The notes under the pieces are model-generated. The model had not been told where the DNA came from. It was given only the letters and a program-made list of their open reading frames with translations, and made no database searches. 64,000 nt of DNA, taken from positions 18,776-82,775 of the forward strand of contig CABXPN010000001.1 in NCBI GenBank assembly GCA_902514225.1. The letters run 5' to 3'. The DNA comes from an uncultured Bacteroidota bacterium. Its GTDB lineage: Bacteria > Bacteroidota > Bacteroidia > Flavobacteriales > BACL11. Below are positions 34,906-43,177 of this stretch, piece by piece; positions within the stretch are counted from its first letter, which is position 1; each line of letters opens with the position of its first letter. The position numbers and the translations under genes were made by a program.

Positions 34906-35691
34906 ATGGCAATTATTACTCTTACAACAGATTTAGGTTCAAAAGACCATTATGTTGCTATAGTTAAAGGAGAAATTTACAAGCAAATATCAGATATTAA
35001 CATTGTTGATATCAGTAATGATATTAATAAATTTGATATACAAGAAGCATCCTTTGTATTTAAAAATTGCTACAAACACTTCCCTGAAGGTACAGTTCAT
35101 ATTATCGGAATAAATGAAGAATTGACTAACGAAATTCAACACCTTGCAGTCGAAATTAACAATCAATTTATTATTGGTCCAGATAATGGCATCTTTTCTC
35201 TTATTTTTGATGAAGTAAAACCTTCAAGAATTTTTCAGATAAACATTGATATTGAAAGTGATAATTTCACATTTGCAATAAAAGATGTTTTTGCAAAAGC
35301 TGCTTGCCATATTATTAGAGGAGGAACACTTGAGATGATTGGAAAGCTAATTCCTAATTTTAACATTCAATATACAAGCCTAAAAGCTGTAAAAAGTAGA
35401 GATTCAATTAGAGGAAATATTATTCATATAGATACTTACGGAAATGCTACTACAAACATTGACAAAGACACATTTAATAAAATAAGATTAGGAAGACAAT
35501 TTAATATATTTTATGGTAGAGAAAGTGAGAAAATATCTAAAATATGTAACAGATACAAAGATGTAATTGAAGGAGAAAGGCTCGCTATCTTCTCCACAAA
35601 CGGATTATTAGAAATATCAATGAATCAAGGTAAAGCAAACGAACTTTTAGGACTTCATTTATATGATATAATTAGAATAGAATTTAGATGA
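34906..35691 (+). CDS. SAM hydrolase / SAM-hydroxide adenosyltransferase (DUF62 family)
   Basis: A 261-residue enzyme of the family that includes fluorinases and chlorinases, whose common bacterial members hydrolyse S-adenosylmethionine to adenosine and methionine. The signature residues are TLTTDLGSKDHYVAIVKGEI at the N-terminus, the central GPDNGIFSLIF, DVFAKAACHIIRGG, and the C-terminal domain VKSRDSIRGNIIHIDTYGNA. Fluorinase-specific features were not noted. It leads a close-packed run into the gldG region; the next start is four bases before its stop. Confidence 0.92.
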   Translation: MAIITLTTDLGSKDHYVAIVKGEIYKQISDINIVDISNDINKFDIQEASFVFKNCYKHFPEGTVHIIGINEELTNEIQHLAVEINNQFIIGPDNGIFSLIFDEVKPSRIFQINIDIESDNFTFAIKDVFAKAACHIIRGGTLEMIGKLIPNFNIQYTSLKAVKSRDSIRGNIIHIDTYGNATTNIDKDTFNKIRLGRQFNIFYGRESEKISKICNRYKDVIEGERLAIFSTNGLLEISMNQGKANELLGLHLYDIIRIEFR

Positions 35692-35975
35692 TTATAAGAA
35701 TAGTAAAAATGACATTTCAGGAAGAATACATATCTGAATTTATTAATATCTATGAAGCATCTAAAGATAAAATAAAAGGGATGAACGGATGCATCCATGT
35801 AGAATTATTACAAGACATCCACTCTGAAAATATATTTTTTACATACAGCCATTGGGAAACGGAATATGATTTAAATAACTATAGAAAATCAAACACATTT
35901 GCTGCTATTTGGCCAAAAACAAAATTATTATTTTCTGAAGAAGCAGTAGCTTGGTCAACTGAAATTAAAGGATAG
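35688..35975 (+). CDS. Antibiotic biosynthesis monooxygenase (ABM) fold small protein
   Basis: A 95-residue ferredoxin-like dimeric protein of the ABM family: MTFQEEYISEFINIYEASKD, MNGCIHVELLQDIHSENIFF and YSHWETEYDLNNYRKSNTFA. Family members include quinol monooxygenases and small heme enzymes; the substrate cannot be read. It overlaps the SAM hydrolase by four bases and its stop overlaps the GTG start of gldG by one base. Confidence 0.85.
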   Translation: MIIRIVKMTFQEEYISEFINIYEASKDKIKGMNGCIHVELLQDIHSENIFFTYSHWETEYDLNNYRKSNTFAAIWPKTKLLFSEEAVAWSTEIKG

Positions 35976-37486
35976 TGAAAAAAAACATCAAGATCATATT
36001 TATTATTATTGCGGGAATCTCAATTGCTTGGATTATTTTTCAATTTCAATCATCAATTATCAGTTTCAAAAAAACAATATCTGAGGAATCAGGTGAAATA
36101 ATTGAGAATATTGAAGATAAAATTTACATAAAAATATATCTAGACGGAAAACTATCTGAAGGATTAAAAGAATTACAAACTAAATGCATAGAATTAATTG
36201 AAGAATTAAATCAATATTCAACTCATAAAATTGAATATGTACTTATAAATCCTTCCGAATCCGAAAATAAAGAAAAAAATGAAGGATATTACCTACAACT
36301 TCTGGAGTCTGGAATGAACCCTATTTGGGTAAAAAATGAAACTGATACAAATATTTATTTTCCTGCAGCTACTATCAGTTACCGAGAAAACTCATTAAAT
36401 ACACAATTGTTTAATAATGAATCTTTTTACGATACCATTGACGCAACACTAGATGAGGTAGAAAGTTCAATACAAAATTTAGAATACAATATAATTTCCA
36501 CCATCTACAAGATTACAAACAAAAGAAAGACAATAGCTTTTATTCAAGGAAATGGAGAATTAGATTCAAATGGAGTTCATTCTATTAGCAATACTATTAA
36601 TGAATTCTATGATGTTGAACATTTTGATATAACTAAATTTACCGACAGTATAAATGCTAATTCAGTACAGGAGAAAATAAATAGTATGAAAAAATATACT
36701 GCTATTATTATTGCAAAACCGACAATAACATTTCAGAATACAGACCTATTATTATTAGATCAGTACCTAATGAATGGAGGAAAAATTTTATGGGTAGTTG
36801 ATGGCACAAATTCGCACTTAAATAATTTTGATGGAACGTATTCATTTCCAATTCAAAACAATAATTTAAACCTAAATAATCTGTTCTCCTCATACGGATT
36901 TAAGGTAAATTCTGATTTAATTCAGGATAAGAATTGTCGATACATACCACTTGAAACTCCAAAAGGAATACAATATTACAAATGGCCTTATCATCTGAAA
37001 ATATTTAATAAAAACAAACATACTATTACTTTAGGAATTGATACAGTTGTTTCGGAGTTCACAAGTAGTATCACTTTAACAGATTCAAATATCTCATCAA
37101 CTTCTTTACTCTATTCTTCTACAGAATCTCATCTAGATCTTGAAGGACAATATGTTGAACTTTCTGTTATAAATAATGAGATAAATGAACAAAAATTTCA
37201 GAATCAAAATCATATTATTTCTGCAGTTTTAGAAGGTGTGTTTAAATCACCATTTAATAGTAATGTTATTCAGTTAAAAAAGGAAAGTCCTGAAACAAAA
37301 ATGATAATTATTTCTGACGGAGATATAATTGAAAACAGAATTAAAGCTCCTAACTTCCTGTTCGAGCTAGGTTTTGACCCTTTAGAACGAAAAATATTTA
37401 ATGGAAACACTAATTTCATCTTAAACTCTGTTCAATATTTGTGTGGTGATGAAAATTTAATTAAAATAAAAAATGAAAGTAAATAA
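35975..37486 (+). CDS. gldG: Gliding motility-associated ABC transporter substrate-binding protein GldG, shortened
   Basis: A 503-residue GldG-type protein, the auxiliary component of the GldA-GldF-GldG transporter required for gliding in Flavobacterium. It has an N-terminal membrane segment (KIIFIIIAGISIAWIIFQF). Diagnostic segments are IYFPAATISYRENS (about 126), LEYNIISTIYKITNKRKTIA (about 170), KYTAIIIAKPTITF (about 237), and LDQYLMNGGKILWVVD (about 258). The C-terminus stops at NSVQYLCGDENLIKIKNESK; from family knowledge GldG normally continues for 40-60 residues with a second membrane helix. The start GTG overlaps the ABM stop. The gldF permease gene that usually stands before gldG is absent here. 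Confidence 0.85.
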   Translation: MKKNIKIIFIIIAGISIAWIIFQFQSSIISFKKTISEESGEIIENIEDKIYIKIYLDGKLSEGLKELQTKCIELIEELNQYSTHKIEYVLINPSESENKEKNEGYYLQLLESGMNPIWVKNETDTNIYFPAATISYRENSLNTQLFNNESFYDTIDATLDEVESSIQNLEYNIISTIYKITNKRKTIAFIQGNGELDSNGVHSISNTINEFYDVEHFDITKFTDSINANSVQEKINSMKKYTAIIIAKPTITFQNTDLLLLDQYLMNGGKILWVVDGTNSHLNNFDGTYSFPIQNNNLNLNNLFSSYGFKVNSDLIQDKNCRYIPLETPKGIQYYKWPYHLKIFNKNKHTITLGIDTVVSEFTSSITLTDSNISSTSLLYSSTESHLDLEGQYVELSVINNEINEQKFQNQNHIISAVLEGVFKSPFNSNVIQLKKESPETKMIIISDGDIIENRIKAPNFLFELGFDPLERKIFNGNTNFILNSVQYLCGDENLIKIKNESK

Positions 37487-38426
37487 AATACTAATACTTA
37501 TTGTTTTCGGATTTCTGATCAGTTTATCAGCATGTTTTAAGGATAATAAACTAAATGAAAAGGAATTTTCAATTTCAGATACAGAAAGCATCACAAAAAT
37601 AATAATGTCTGACAAAGCTGCTAATGTTATTACTTTAAAAAAAGAAAAAGAAAATTGGATTATCAACAATAAATACAAAGTATGGCAAAGACAAATAGAT
37701 TATACTTTAGGGGTGATGCAAGATATAAGAATAAAAAGTTCTGTTTCCGAGCAAAAAATGAATTTTGTAATACAAAATATAGCTACAACAGGAGTTAAAG
37801 TTGAAATATTTGAAGGAGAAGAAAGAATAAGATCTTATTATATAGGTGGAAATACTTCTGACCATCTAGGTACTTTTATGATTGTTGAAGGTGCAAAAGA
37901 AGCCTATATTCTTGATATACCTGACAGAAACCCAGGAATACTGAACCCTAAATACGGAATAGAAGGTATCTATTTGAATGAAACAATATGGAGAGAGCCA
38001 ATTACAATTTCAATTACTGCAGATGACATTTCAGAAATAAAAGTTGATGATTTGATAAATACAGATCAGTCCTTTACAATGAATATATCTGATAAAATTC
38101 TAACAAATTTTGAGGAAGAAAAAATACAAATGGATAAGAGAGGATATCCTTTATTCGCTTCTTTCTTTAATGAATTAGAATGCGGAAGTTATAAGCCAAA
38201 CCTTAAAAAACAGGATTTAATTCTGATTAAAAAAATATTTATAACACATAATAACACAACTGATACTTTGTTAATTTTTGATAAAACAGAAACTCAAAAA
38301 TCTGGAGAAATAAATAATACAGAAGTGAAAAATTTATTTGCAAGTTGGAATAATTCTGAAATTGTTATCATACAAAAAAACATTTTCAACAATGTGTTAA
38401 TTACTCTTGATGAAATAAAAGAATAA
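37473..38426 (+). CDS. DUF4340-like lipoprotein in the gldG-dnaN region
   Basis: A 317-residue protein with a lipoprotein signal ending at LISLSACFKD. The middle has KIIMSDKAANVITLKKEKEN, GKWIINNKY-like repeat pattern (here NWIINNKYKVWQRQIDYTL) and the extended beta structure of DUF4340 proteins, which are often neighbours of gldF/gldG. It overlaps the gldG stop by 14 bases, so its translation is probably coupled. Function unknown; likely a periplasmic partner of the transporter. Confidence 0.8.
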   Translation: MKVNKILILIVFGFLISLSACFKDNKLNEKEFSISDTESITKIIMSDKAANVITLKKEKENWIINNKYKVWQRQIDYTLGVMQDIRIKSSVSEQKMNFVIQNIATTGVKVEIFEGEERIRSYYIGGNTSDHLGTFMIVEGAKEAYILDIPDRNPGILNPKYGIEGIYLNETIWREPITISITADDISEIKVDDLINTDQSFTMNISDKILTNFEEEKIQMDKRGYPLFASFFNELECGSYKPNLKKQDLILIKKIFITHNNTTDTLLIFDKTETQKSGEINNTEVKNLFASWNNSEIVIIQKNIFNNVLITLDEIKE

Positions 38427-38453
38427 ATGTTTTAAAAAACATATTCAATGCAA

Positions 38454-38461
38454 TATATTTG
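38454..38461 (+). promoter_or_regulatory. Promoter -7 element (TATATTTG) for dnaN
   Basis: TATATTTG lies 27 bases before the ATG of dnaN at 38489, in the 62-base gap after the DUF4340-like gene. Confidence 0.6.
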
Positions 38462-38488
38462 AGCATCATTTAAAAAAAATAATTATAC

Positions 38489-39607
38489 ATGAAATTTATT
38501 GTAAACAGTTCAGAACTTTTAAAAGAATTACAAAAACTAAGCGGGGTTTTAAGTTCAGGAAATACACTTCCAATTCTAGATAACTTTTTGTTTGAAGTAG
38601 AAAACGGAAGTATGACTATTATAGCTTCAGATTTAGAAACAACTATGTCAACTAAACTAGATGCGGATAGTTCTGATAACGGGAAAATTACAATTCCTGC
38701 CAAATTACTTTTAGATACTCTAAAAACATTTTCATCTCAGCCTCTAACTTTTTTAATTGATGACACAACTTACGGAATAGAAATTAACTCAGAAAACGGA
38801 ATATACAAACTTTCTGGTCAAAACGCTTCTGAATTCCCTAAAACTCCAAGTCTAAGTTCTTCAAATAAAGCAACTATTAATTCATTAACCTTTGTTAATG
38901 CAATAAACAAAACTTTATTTGCTTCCGGAAATGATGAACTAAGACCTGTAATGTCTGGAATGTTTTGCGAGCTTTCTGCAGAAAAAATTACTTTTGTTGC
39001 TACTGATGCTCATAAATTAGTAAAACACATCCGAAATGACTTTAGTGCTGATTCAACTACTTCATTCATTTTACCTAAAAAACCTTTAACTCTTATTAAA
39101 AATACTCTTTCTTCCGATTGTGATGTAACGATAGAATATAATGAGACAAATACTATGTTTAATTTTGACTCAACTACTATAATTTGCAGGTTAATTGATG
39201 GAAAATACCCTAATTATGAAGCTGTAATTCCAAAAGAGAACCCTAACAAACTTACAATTTCAACTTCTGATTTATTATCATCTATAAAAAGAGTTTCTAT
39301 TTATGCAAATAAAACTACTCATCAAATCAGACTTTCAATTAAAGGTAGCGAATTACAGATCTCTTCAGAAGATTTAGATTTTGCGAACCAGGCAGAAGAA
39401 AGACTAACTTGTCAATATAAAGGAGAAGATATGGAAATAGGATTTAACTCTAAATTTATGATAGAAATGTTAAACAATATCGGATCTGAGGAGATAAACT
39501 TAGAAATGAGTGCATCTAACAGAGCTGGAATTTTACTTCCTTTAGATGGGCAAGAAGAAGGAGAAGAAACACTTATGTTAGTTATGCCAGTTATGCTTAA
39601 TTCCTAG
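38489..39607 (+). CDS. dnaN: DNA polymerase III beta subunit (sliding clamp)
   Basis: A 372-residue clamp with the three-domain repeat. Domain starts are visible in MKFIVNSSELLKELQKLSG, LTFVNAINKTLFASGNDELR and LLSSIKRVSIYANKTTHQIR. VMSGMFCELSAEKITFVATD and the C-terminal LLPLDGQEEGEETLMLVMPV close the ring interface and protein-binding cleft. It tethers the polymerase to DNA. It is not next to dnaA here; adjacency to gldG is the usual order in Flavobacteriia. Confidence 0.97.
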   Translation: MKFIVNSSELLKELQKLSGVLSSGNTLPILDNFLFEVENGSMTIIASDLETTMSTKLDADSSDNGKITIPAKLLLDTLKTFSSQPLTFLIDDTTYGIEINSENGIYKLSGQNASEFPKTPSLSSSNKATINSLTFVNAINKTLFASGNDELRPVMSGMFCELSAEKITFVATDAHKLVKHIRNDFSADSTTSFILPKKPLTLIKNTLSSDCDVTIEYNETNTMFNFDSTTIICRLIDGKYPNYEAVIPKENPNKLTISTSDLLSSIKRVSIYANKTTHQIRLSIKGSELQISSEDLDFANQAEERLTCQYKGEDMEIGFNSKFMIEMLNNIGSEEINLEMSASNRAGILLPLDGQEEGEETLMLVMPVMLNS

Positions 39608-39621
39608 AATTATATTTTGCC

Positions 39622-39629
39622 TATATTTG
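39622..39629 (+). promoter_or_regulatory. Promoter -7 element (TATATTTG) for the beta-barrel gene
   Basis: TATATTTG ends 14 bases before the ATG at 39644. It lies downstream of an alternative in-frame ATG at 39617, which rules that start out if this promoter is used. Confidence 0.6.
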
Positions 39630-39643
39630 CAAAAAAATACAAA

Positions 39644-40351
39644 ATGAAAAAACTATTAGTTTTACTTTTTATAAGCAGTTTAGCTTTTACAACAGAAGCT
39701 CAAAATTTAAGCGTTCCTCATTATGGAATTAAAGCCGGACTGAATCACTCTAGTTTTAATTTTACACAATATAATTATTTGTTTTTAGGGCTTGTAAAAC
39801 GAGAAGATGGTCTAGCAAAACCTTCAACAACTTATAATAATGGAGTTAAAGCAGGATTTTTTGTTGATTTAAAATTATCTAAAAATTGGTATATTAGTCC
39901 TAGTGTTTCTTATTCTCAATTTGGCGTTATAACTAATCAGGACAGAACATGGAATGATACTTACCCTGGAGACACTATCAGAACAGACGGATTTGAAAGG
40001 AATACCTATAAAATGGATTATGTAACATTAGATCCTAATTTTGAATACAGAGTTACAGACAGATTTTCTTTAATGGTTGGTCCTTCTGTCGCATATTTAA
40101 TTTCTAATAATGTGGTAACCTATGTTGAAGAAGAAAAAGTTGTAAGAACAGCAAATGCTTATAATGGAGAAATTAAAGAAGTAAGCAATATTGACGCTGG
40201 ACTTAATCTTGGTACTTCATTTTTTATTACCGAACATCTTGATGTTGATTTAAATTTATATATCGGAATGATTGGATTTGAAGATGTGGATGAAGGATAT
40301 CAGAAAGCGATTCAAGCAACTTCTATTTCTTTAGGATACACTTTTAACTAA
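39644..40351 (+). CDS. Outer-membrane beta-barrel (porin-like) protein
   Basis: A 235-residue exported barrel with a signal peptide (MKKLLVLLFISSLAFTTEAQ) and alternating strands rich in aromatic residues: YGIKAGLNHSSFNF, GVKAGFFVDLKLSKNWYISP, SVSYSQFGVI, FEYRVTDRFSLMVGPSVAYL and the last strand ATSISLGYTFN ending in Phe-Asn. It fits the eight-stranded OmpA/PorT-like barrels of Bacteroidota. The start at 39644 is chosen because the signal peptide begins there and a -7 element lies between it and the earlier ATG. Specific function unknown. Confidence 0.8.
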   Translation: MKKLLVLLFISSLAFTTEAQNLSVPHYGIKAGLNHSSFNFTQYNYLFLGLVKREDGLAKPSTTYNNGVKAGFFVDLKLSKNWYISPSVSYSQFGVITNQDRTWNDTYPGDTIRTDGFERNTYKMDYVTLDPNFEYRVTDRFSLMVGPSVAYLISNNVVTYVEEEKVVRTANAYNGEIKEVSNIDAGLNLGTSFFITEHLDVDLNLYIGMIGFEDVDEGYQKAIQATSISLGYTFN

Positions 40352-40352
40352 T

Positions 40353-41315
40353 TTAGTGTTGGTGCCCTCTGGCATCTTTTTCCGTTATTTTATGGTCTAT
40401 TTTAATCTCTTCTGTAAAAGGAGTTTCAGAATTTTTCATTCCGTCTAATACTGGCTGACCTGCATCTACCCATGCAGAATACCACAAGCTACCAATTGAA
40501 ATAATAGTTTTTCTCATTCTTCTTTCTACCATCCCATCTAACATATCATGATAAGCAGCAGAAAAATCTTCTGAACGAACATTTATAGTTTTCGCTCCTC
40601 TCTTTTCGTAAGAGTATTGTTTATCTTTCTCAAAAGTTTCTGAGAGAATTTTGTCAAAACTTAAAACACTATCAAGTGCGTCATGGCTAGATTCTACAGT
40701 TTCCCATGCAAAATCTAATACAGAATATTTATACTGAGCAGTACCAACTAAATAATTATAGTCTTCCGAAAATAATTCTGGCAATCTACTTTCCCAAAAA
40801 GCATGAATTCCTTTCTGACCAGTAAGTTGTCCGTTATAATTTTCGGTTGTATGTAACGGAACATGAGCATCTGCAATATAATGACCTAAATCTGCAGAAT
40901 ATTTTAATATTTTACTTACATCTTTATCAATAAAAGCATAAACTAATCTATTATATGTTTTTTGTATGTACCAGGGAAGAATACCATAAGACTGCAAGGT
41001 ATCTTCAGAATATTTTGCAACTGCATCATTCCATTTTCTTGGCATTTTTTCAAAAGGATTTTCTCCATAATGGTCAATATCAATATAATGTCTTGGAGCT
41101 TCCTCCTTTAGAGCATATCTTCTTTTATCCGGATCAACAGAATGTTCTTCTACATATTCGATATTCTTTTTATAAAAACCAATTAACTCTTCTGGAAGCG
41201 TGAATACAGCATATTTATTTACTCTTTTATGAGCAAAAAAACCCCAAGGCAAAATTGAATTTGCTGAGAAATACGAAAATACCAGAATTAAAAGAATTAG
41301 TTTTCTAGCTTTCAT
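40353..41315 (-). CDS. Zinc-dependent phospholipase C/S1-P1 nuclease-like secreted protein
   Basis: A 320-residue exported protein of the zinc phospholipase C superfamily. A signal peptide ends near SANSILPWG, leaving the usual N-terminal Trp of the trinuclear zinc site. Other ligands are in WGFFAHKRVNKYA (His), APRHYIDIDHYGE, YSADLGHYIADAHVPLHTTE (H.xxD.H pattern) and GIHAFWESRLPEL (H-x3-E). It may hydrolyse phospholipids or nucleic acids outside the cytoplasm. It overlaps comB by 11 bases and converges with the barrel gene at a one-base gap. Confidence 0.88.
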   Translation of the reverse strand: MKARKLILLILVFSYFSANSILPWGFFAHKRVNKYAVFTLPEELIGFYKKNIEYVEEHSVDPDKRRYALKEEAPRHYIDIDHYGENPFEKMPRKWNDAVAKYSEDTLQSYGILPWYIQKTYNRLVYAFIDKDVSKILKYSADLGHYIADAHVPLHTTENYNGQLTGQKGIHAFWESRLPELFSEDYNYLVGTAQYKYSVLDFAWETVESSHDALDSVLSFDKILSETFEKDKQYSYEKRGAKTINVRSEDFSAAYHDMLDGMVERRMRKTIISIGSLWYSAWVDAGQPVLDGMKNSETPFTEEIKIDHKITEKDARGHQH

Positions 41316-42024
41316 AAGGAATTATTTTATCACCCATTAAAATAGGAACAATATCCGACATAAAATTAGGAGATAAACAGAACTTTGTATCCTCCTCCAT
41401 ATTTAAATGTTTTAATCTGTTTCTGTGAGCTGAATTTTCTAAGAAATTAAATAAATTATCTGATGAACTATTCCATAATGAAATGGATGCTAAAACTGAA
41501 TCGCACTTTGTAAGAAACTCTGTAGTTTTTAATAATTTTTCTGATAAAGAACCTGCAAAAATAGAGTCCTCCATATTCGGAAGACCTTTCCATCCGGAAC
41601 AAAGTATTACTACATCTTTATCAGAATTAAGTATGTAATTAACAATTGCATTTTCATTTACAAATGAAGCGCAAATAACTTCATGATTTTTTGCTAATTT
41701 TATTGATTTCGTACCATTAGTTGTAGTTAAAACTAAAGTTTTTCCTTTTACCTTTTTATTCATATACTGGAAAGGAGAATTACCAAATGGAATCCCTTCA
41801 ATTGGCTCTGCATTTCTTTCTGCAGCTACAATATAATTTTCTTTATTTAAGTACTTTTTTGCTGTATCAACCGAACTAACAGCAATTAAATCTTTTATAC
41901 CATAATGAAAAGCAGTGGAAATAACAGAAGTTGCTCGTAAAATATCTACAACTACTACAAGTTTATTGCCCTCATCATAATGATGAAACAAATCTGAAGT
42001 AAGACATACACTTAAATTTCTCAT
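41305..42024 (-). CDS. 2-phosphosulfolactate phosphatase (ComB) family protein
   Basis: A 239-residue ComB-family phosphatase. VVVVDILRATSVISTAF carries the conserved DILRATS motif, PFGNSPFQYM and TLVLTTTNGTKSIKLA follow, with SGWKGLPNMEDSIFAGSL near the C-terminus. The archaeal enzyme acts in coenzyme M synthesis; Bacteroidota do not make coenzyme M, so the substrate here is another phosphorylated metabolite, not known. It starts with an ATGA overlap with the gcvT stop. Confidence 0.85.
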   Translation of the reverse strand: MRNLSVCLTSDLFHHYDEGNKLVVVVDILRATSVISTAFHYGIKDLIAVSSVDTAKKYLNKENYIVAAERNAEPIEGIPFGNSPFQYMNKKVKGKTLVLTTTNGTKSIKLAKNHEVICASFVNENAIVNYILNSDKDVVILCSGWKGLPNMEDSIFAGSLSEKLLKTTEFLTKCDSVLASISLWNSSSDNLFNFLENSAHRNRLKHLNMEEDTKFCLSPNFMSDIVPILMGDKIIPYES

Positions 42025-43097
42025 TTTACAAACGGCAAAGATACAACTTTAGCTTTTATCTGTTTCTTTCTCACCTGAATGTATATTTCTGAGTCAACAG
42101 ATTTATACTCTGAAGAAACATAACCTAAAGCTATTGATTTATTTAATGTTGGAGACATAGTACCTGAAGTAATTACTCCTATTTCGTCTCCAGTTTTATT
42201 TACAATTGTATAATCTTTTCTGGCAATCCCTTTCTCCACTAACTCTATCCCAACTAACTTTCTTGAAACTCCTTCTTCTTTTTGCTTTTTCAGATTGTCT
42301 GAATTTACAAATTCTTTTGAAAATTTTGTAATCCAATCAAGTCCTGCTTCAATAGGAGAAGTTGTATCATTTATATCATTTCCATACAAACAAAACCCTT
42401 TCTCTAACCTCAGAGTATCTCTAGCAGCTAGTCCTATTGCTTCTAATTTTATTGATGTAGAGAATAATGCATTCCATAATTTTATTACATCTTCATTTTT
42501 TACATATAACTCAAAACCAATCTCTCCTGTATATCCAGTTCTTGATAAAATAACATCATTCACTCCTCCAATCTCTCCTATTTTAAAGTTATAATATTTT
42601 ATTTCTGAAAGATTTTCAGTTGTAATTTCTTGTAACAAATCAATTGATTTTGGCCCCTGAACAGCTAATAATGAGTAATTATCTGACTGATTATCAATAA
42701 CACATCCGAAAGAATTATGAAAATTTATCCATTTTAAATCCTTTTCCATATTAGATGCATTTACAACAAGTAAATATTTATTTTCTTCTAACATATACAA
42801 AAGGAAATCATCTACAATACCTCCATCAGAATTTGGTAAACATGTGTATTGTACTTTTCCTGGAGTAAGTTTACTTACATCATTTGAAGTAATATATTGT
42901 AAAAATTCTAATGCCTTTTTTCCACTAACAAATACCTCTCCCATATGAGATACATCAAAAACACCAACTTCCTCTCTTACAATTCTATGTTCTTCTTTTA
43001 CTCCCATTTTATATTGAATAGGCATAAAATATCCAGCAAATTCTACCATTTTCGATCCTAAGCTTTCGTGCAAATCCGAAAGAACTAATTTCTTCAT
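42021..43097 (-). CDS. gcvT: Glycine cleavage system T protein (aminomethyltransferase)
   Basis: A 358-residue tetrahydrofolate-dependent enzyme of the glycine cleavage system. It shows MVEFAGYFMPIQYKMGVKEE, EVGVFDVSHMGEVFVSGK, GGIVDDFLLYMLEENKYLLV, SLLAVQGPKSIDLL, SRTGYTGEIGFELYV and AARDTLRLEKGFCLYGND (folate-binding). It heads the gcvT-comB-phospholipase run. Other glycine cleavage genes are not in the window. Confidence 0.95.
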   Translation of the reverse strand: MKKLVLSDLHESLGSKMVEFAGYFMPIQYKMGVKEEHRIVREEVGVFDVSHMGEVFVSGKKALEFLQYITSNDVSKLTPGKVQYTCLPNSDGGIVDDFLLYMLEENKYLLVVNASNMEKDLKWINFHNSFGCVIDNQSDNYSLLAVQGPKSIDLLQEITTENLSEIKYYNFKIGEIGGVNDVILSRTGYTGEIGFELYVKNEDVIKLWNALFSTSIKLEAIGLAARDTLRLEKGFCLYGNDINDTTSPIEAGLDWITKFSKEFVNSDNLKKQKEEGVSRKLVGIELVEKGIARKDYTIVNKTGDEIGVITSGTMSPTLNKSIALGYVSSEYKSVDSEIYIQVRKKQIKAKVVSLPFVK

Positions 43098-43111
43098 TAT
43101 TATTTTTTTTG

Positions 43112-43119
43112 CAAATTTA
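43112..43119 (-). promoter_or_regulatory. Promoter -7 element (TAAATTTG) for gcvT
   Basis: On the minus strand TAAATTTG matches TAnnTTTG, 14 bases before the gcvT ATG at 43097. No riboswitch-like structure was noticed in the short 80-base divergent region. Confidence 0.58.
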
Positions 43120-43161
43120 ACAATTCGGGATTGTTTTTATTAAATAATTTAAACTAATATC

Positions 43162-43169
43162 TATATTTG
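43162..43169 (+). promoter_or_regulatory. Promoter -7 element (TATATTTG) for the APC permease
   Basis: TATATTTG lies eight bases before the ATG at 43178, giving a very short or absent leader. Confidence 0.58.
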
Positions 43170-43177
43170 TCGTATCA

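Noticed and set aside
39617..39643. Upstream ATG for the beta-barrel gene
   Set aside because: A -7 promoter element lies between it and the signal peptide start at 39644, and the extra residues break the signal peptide.
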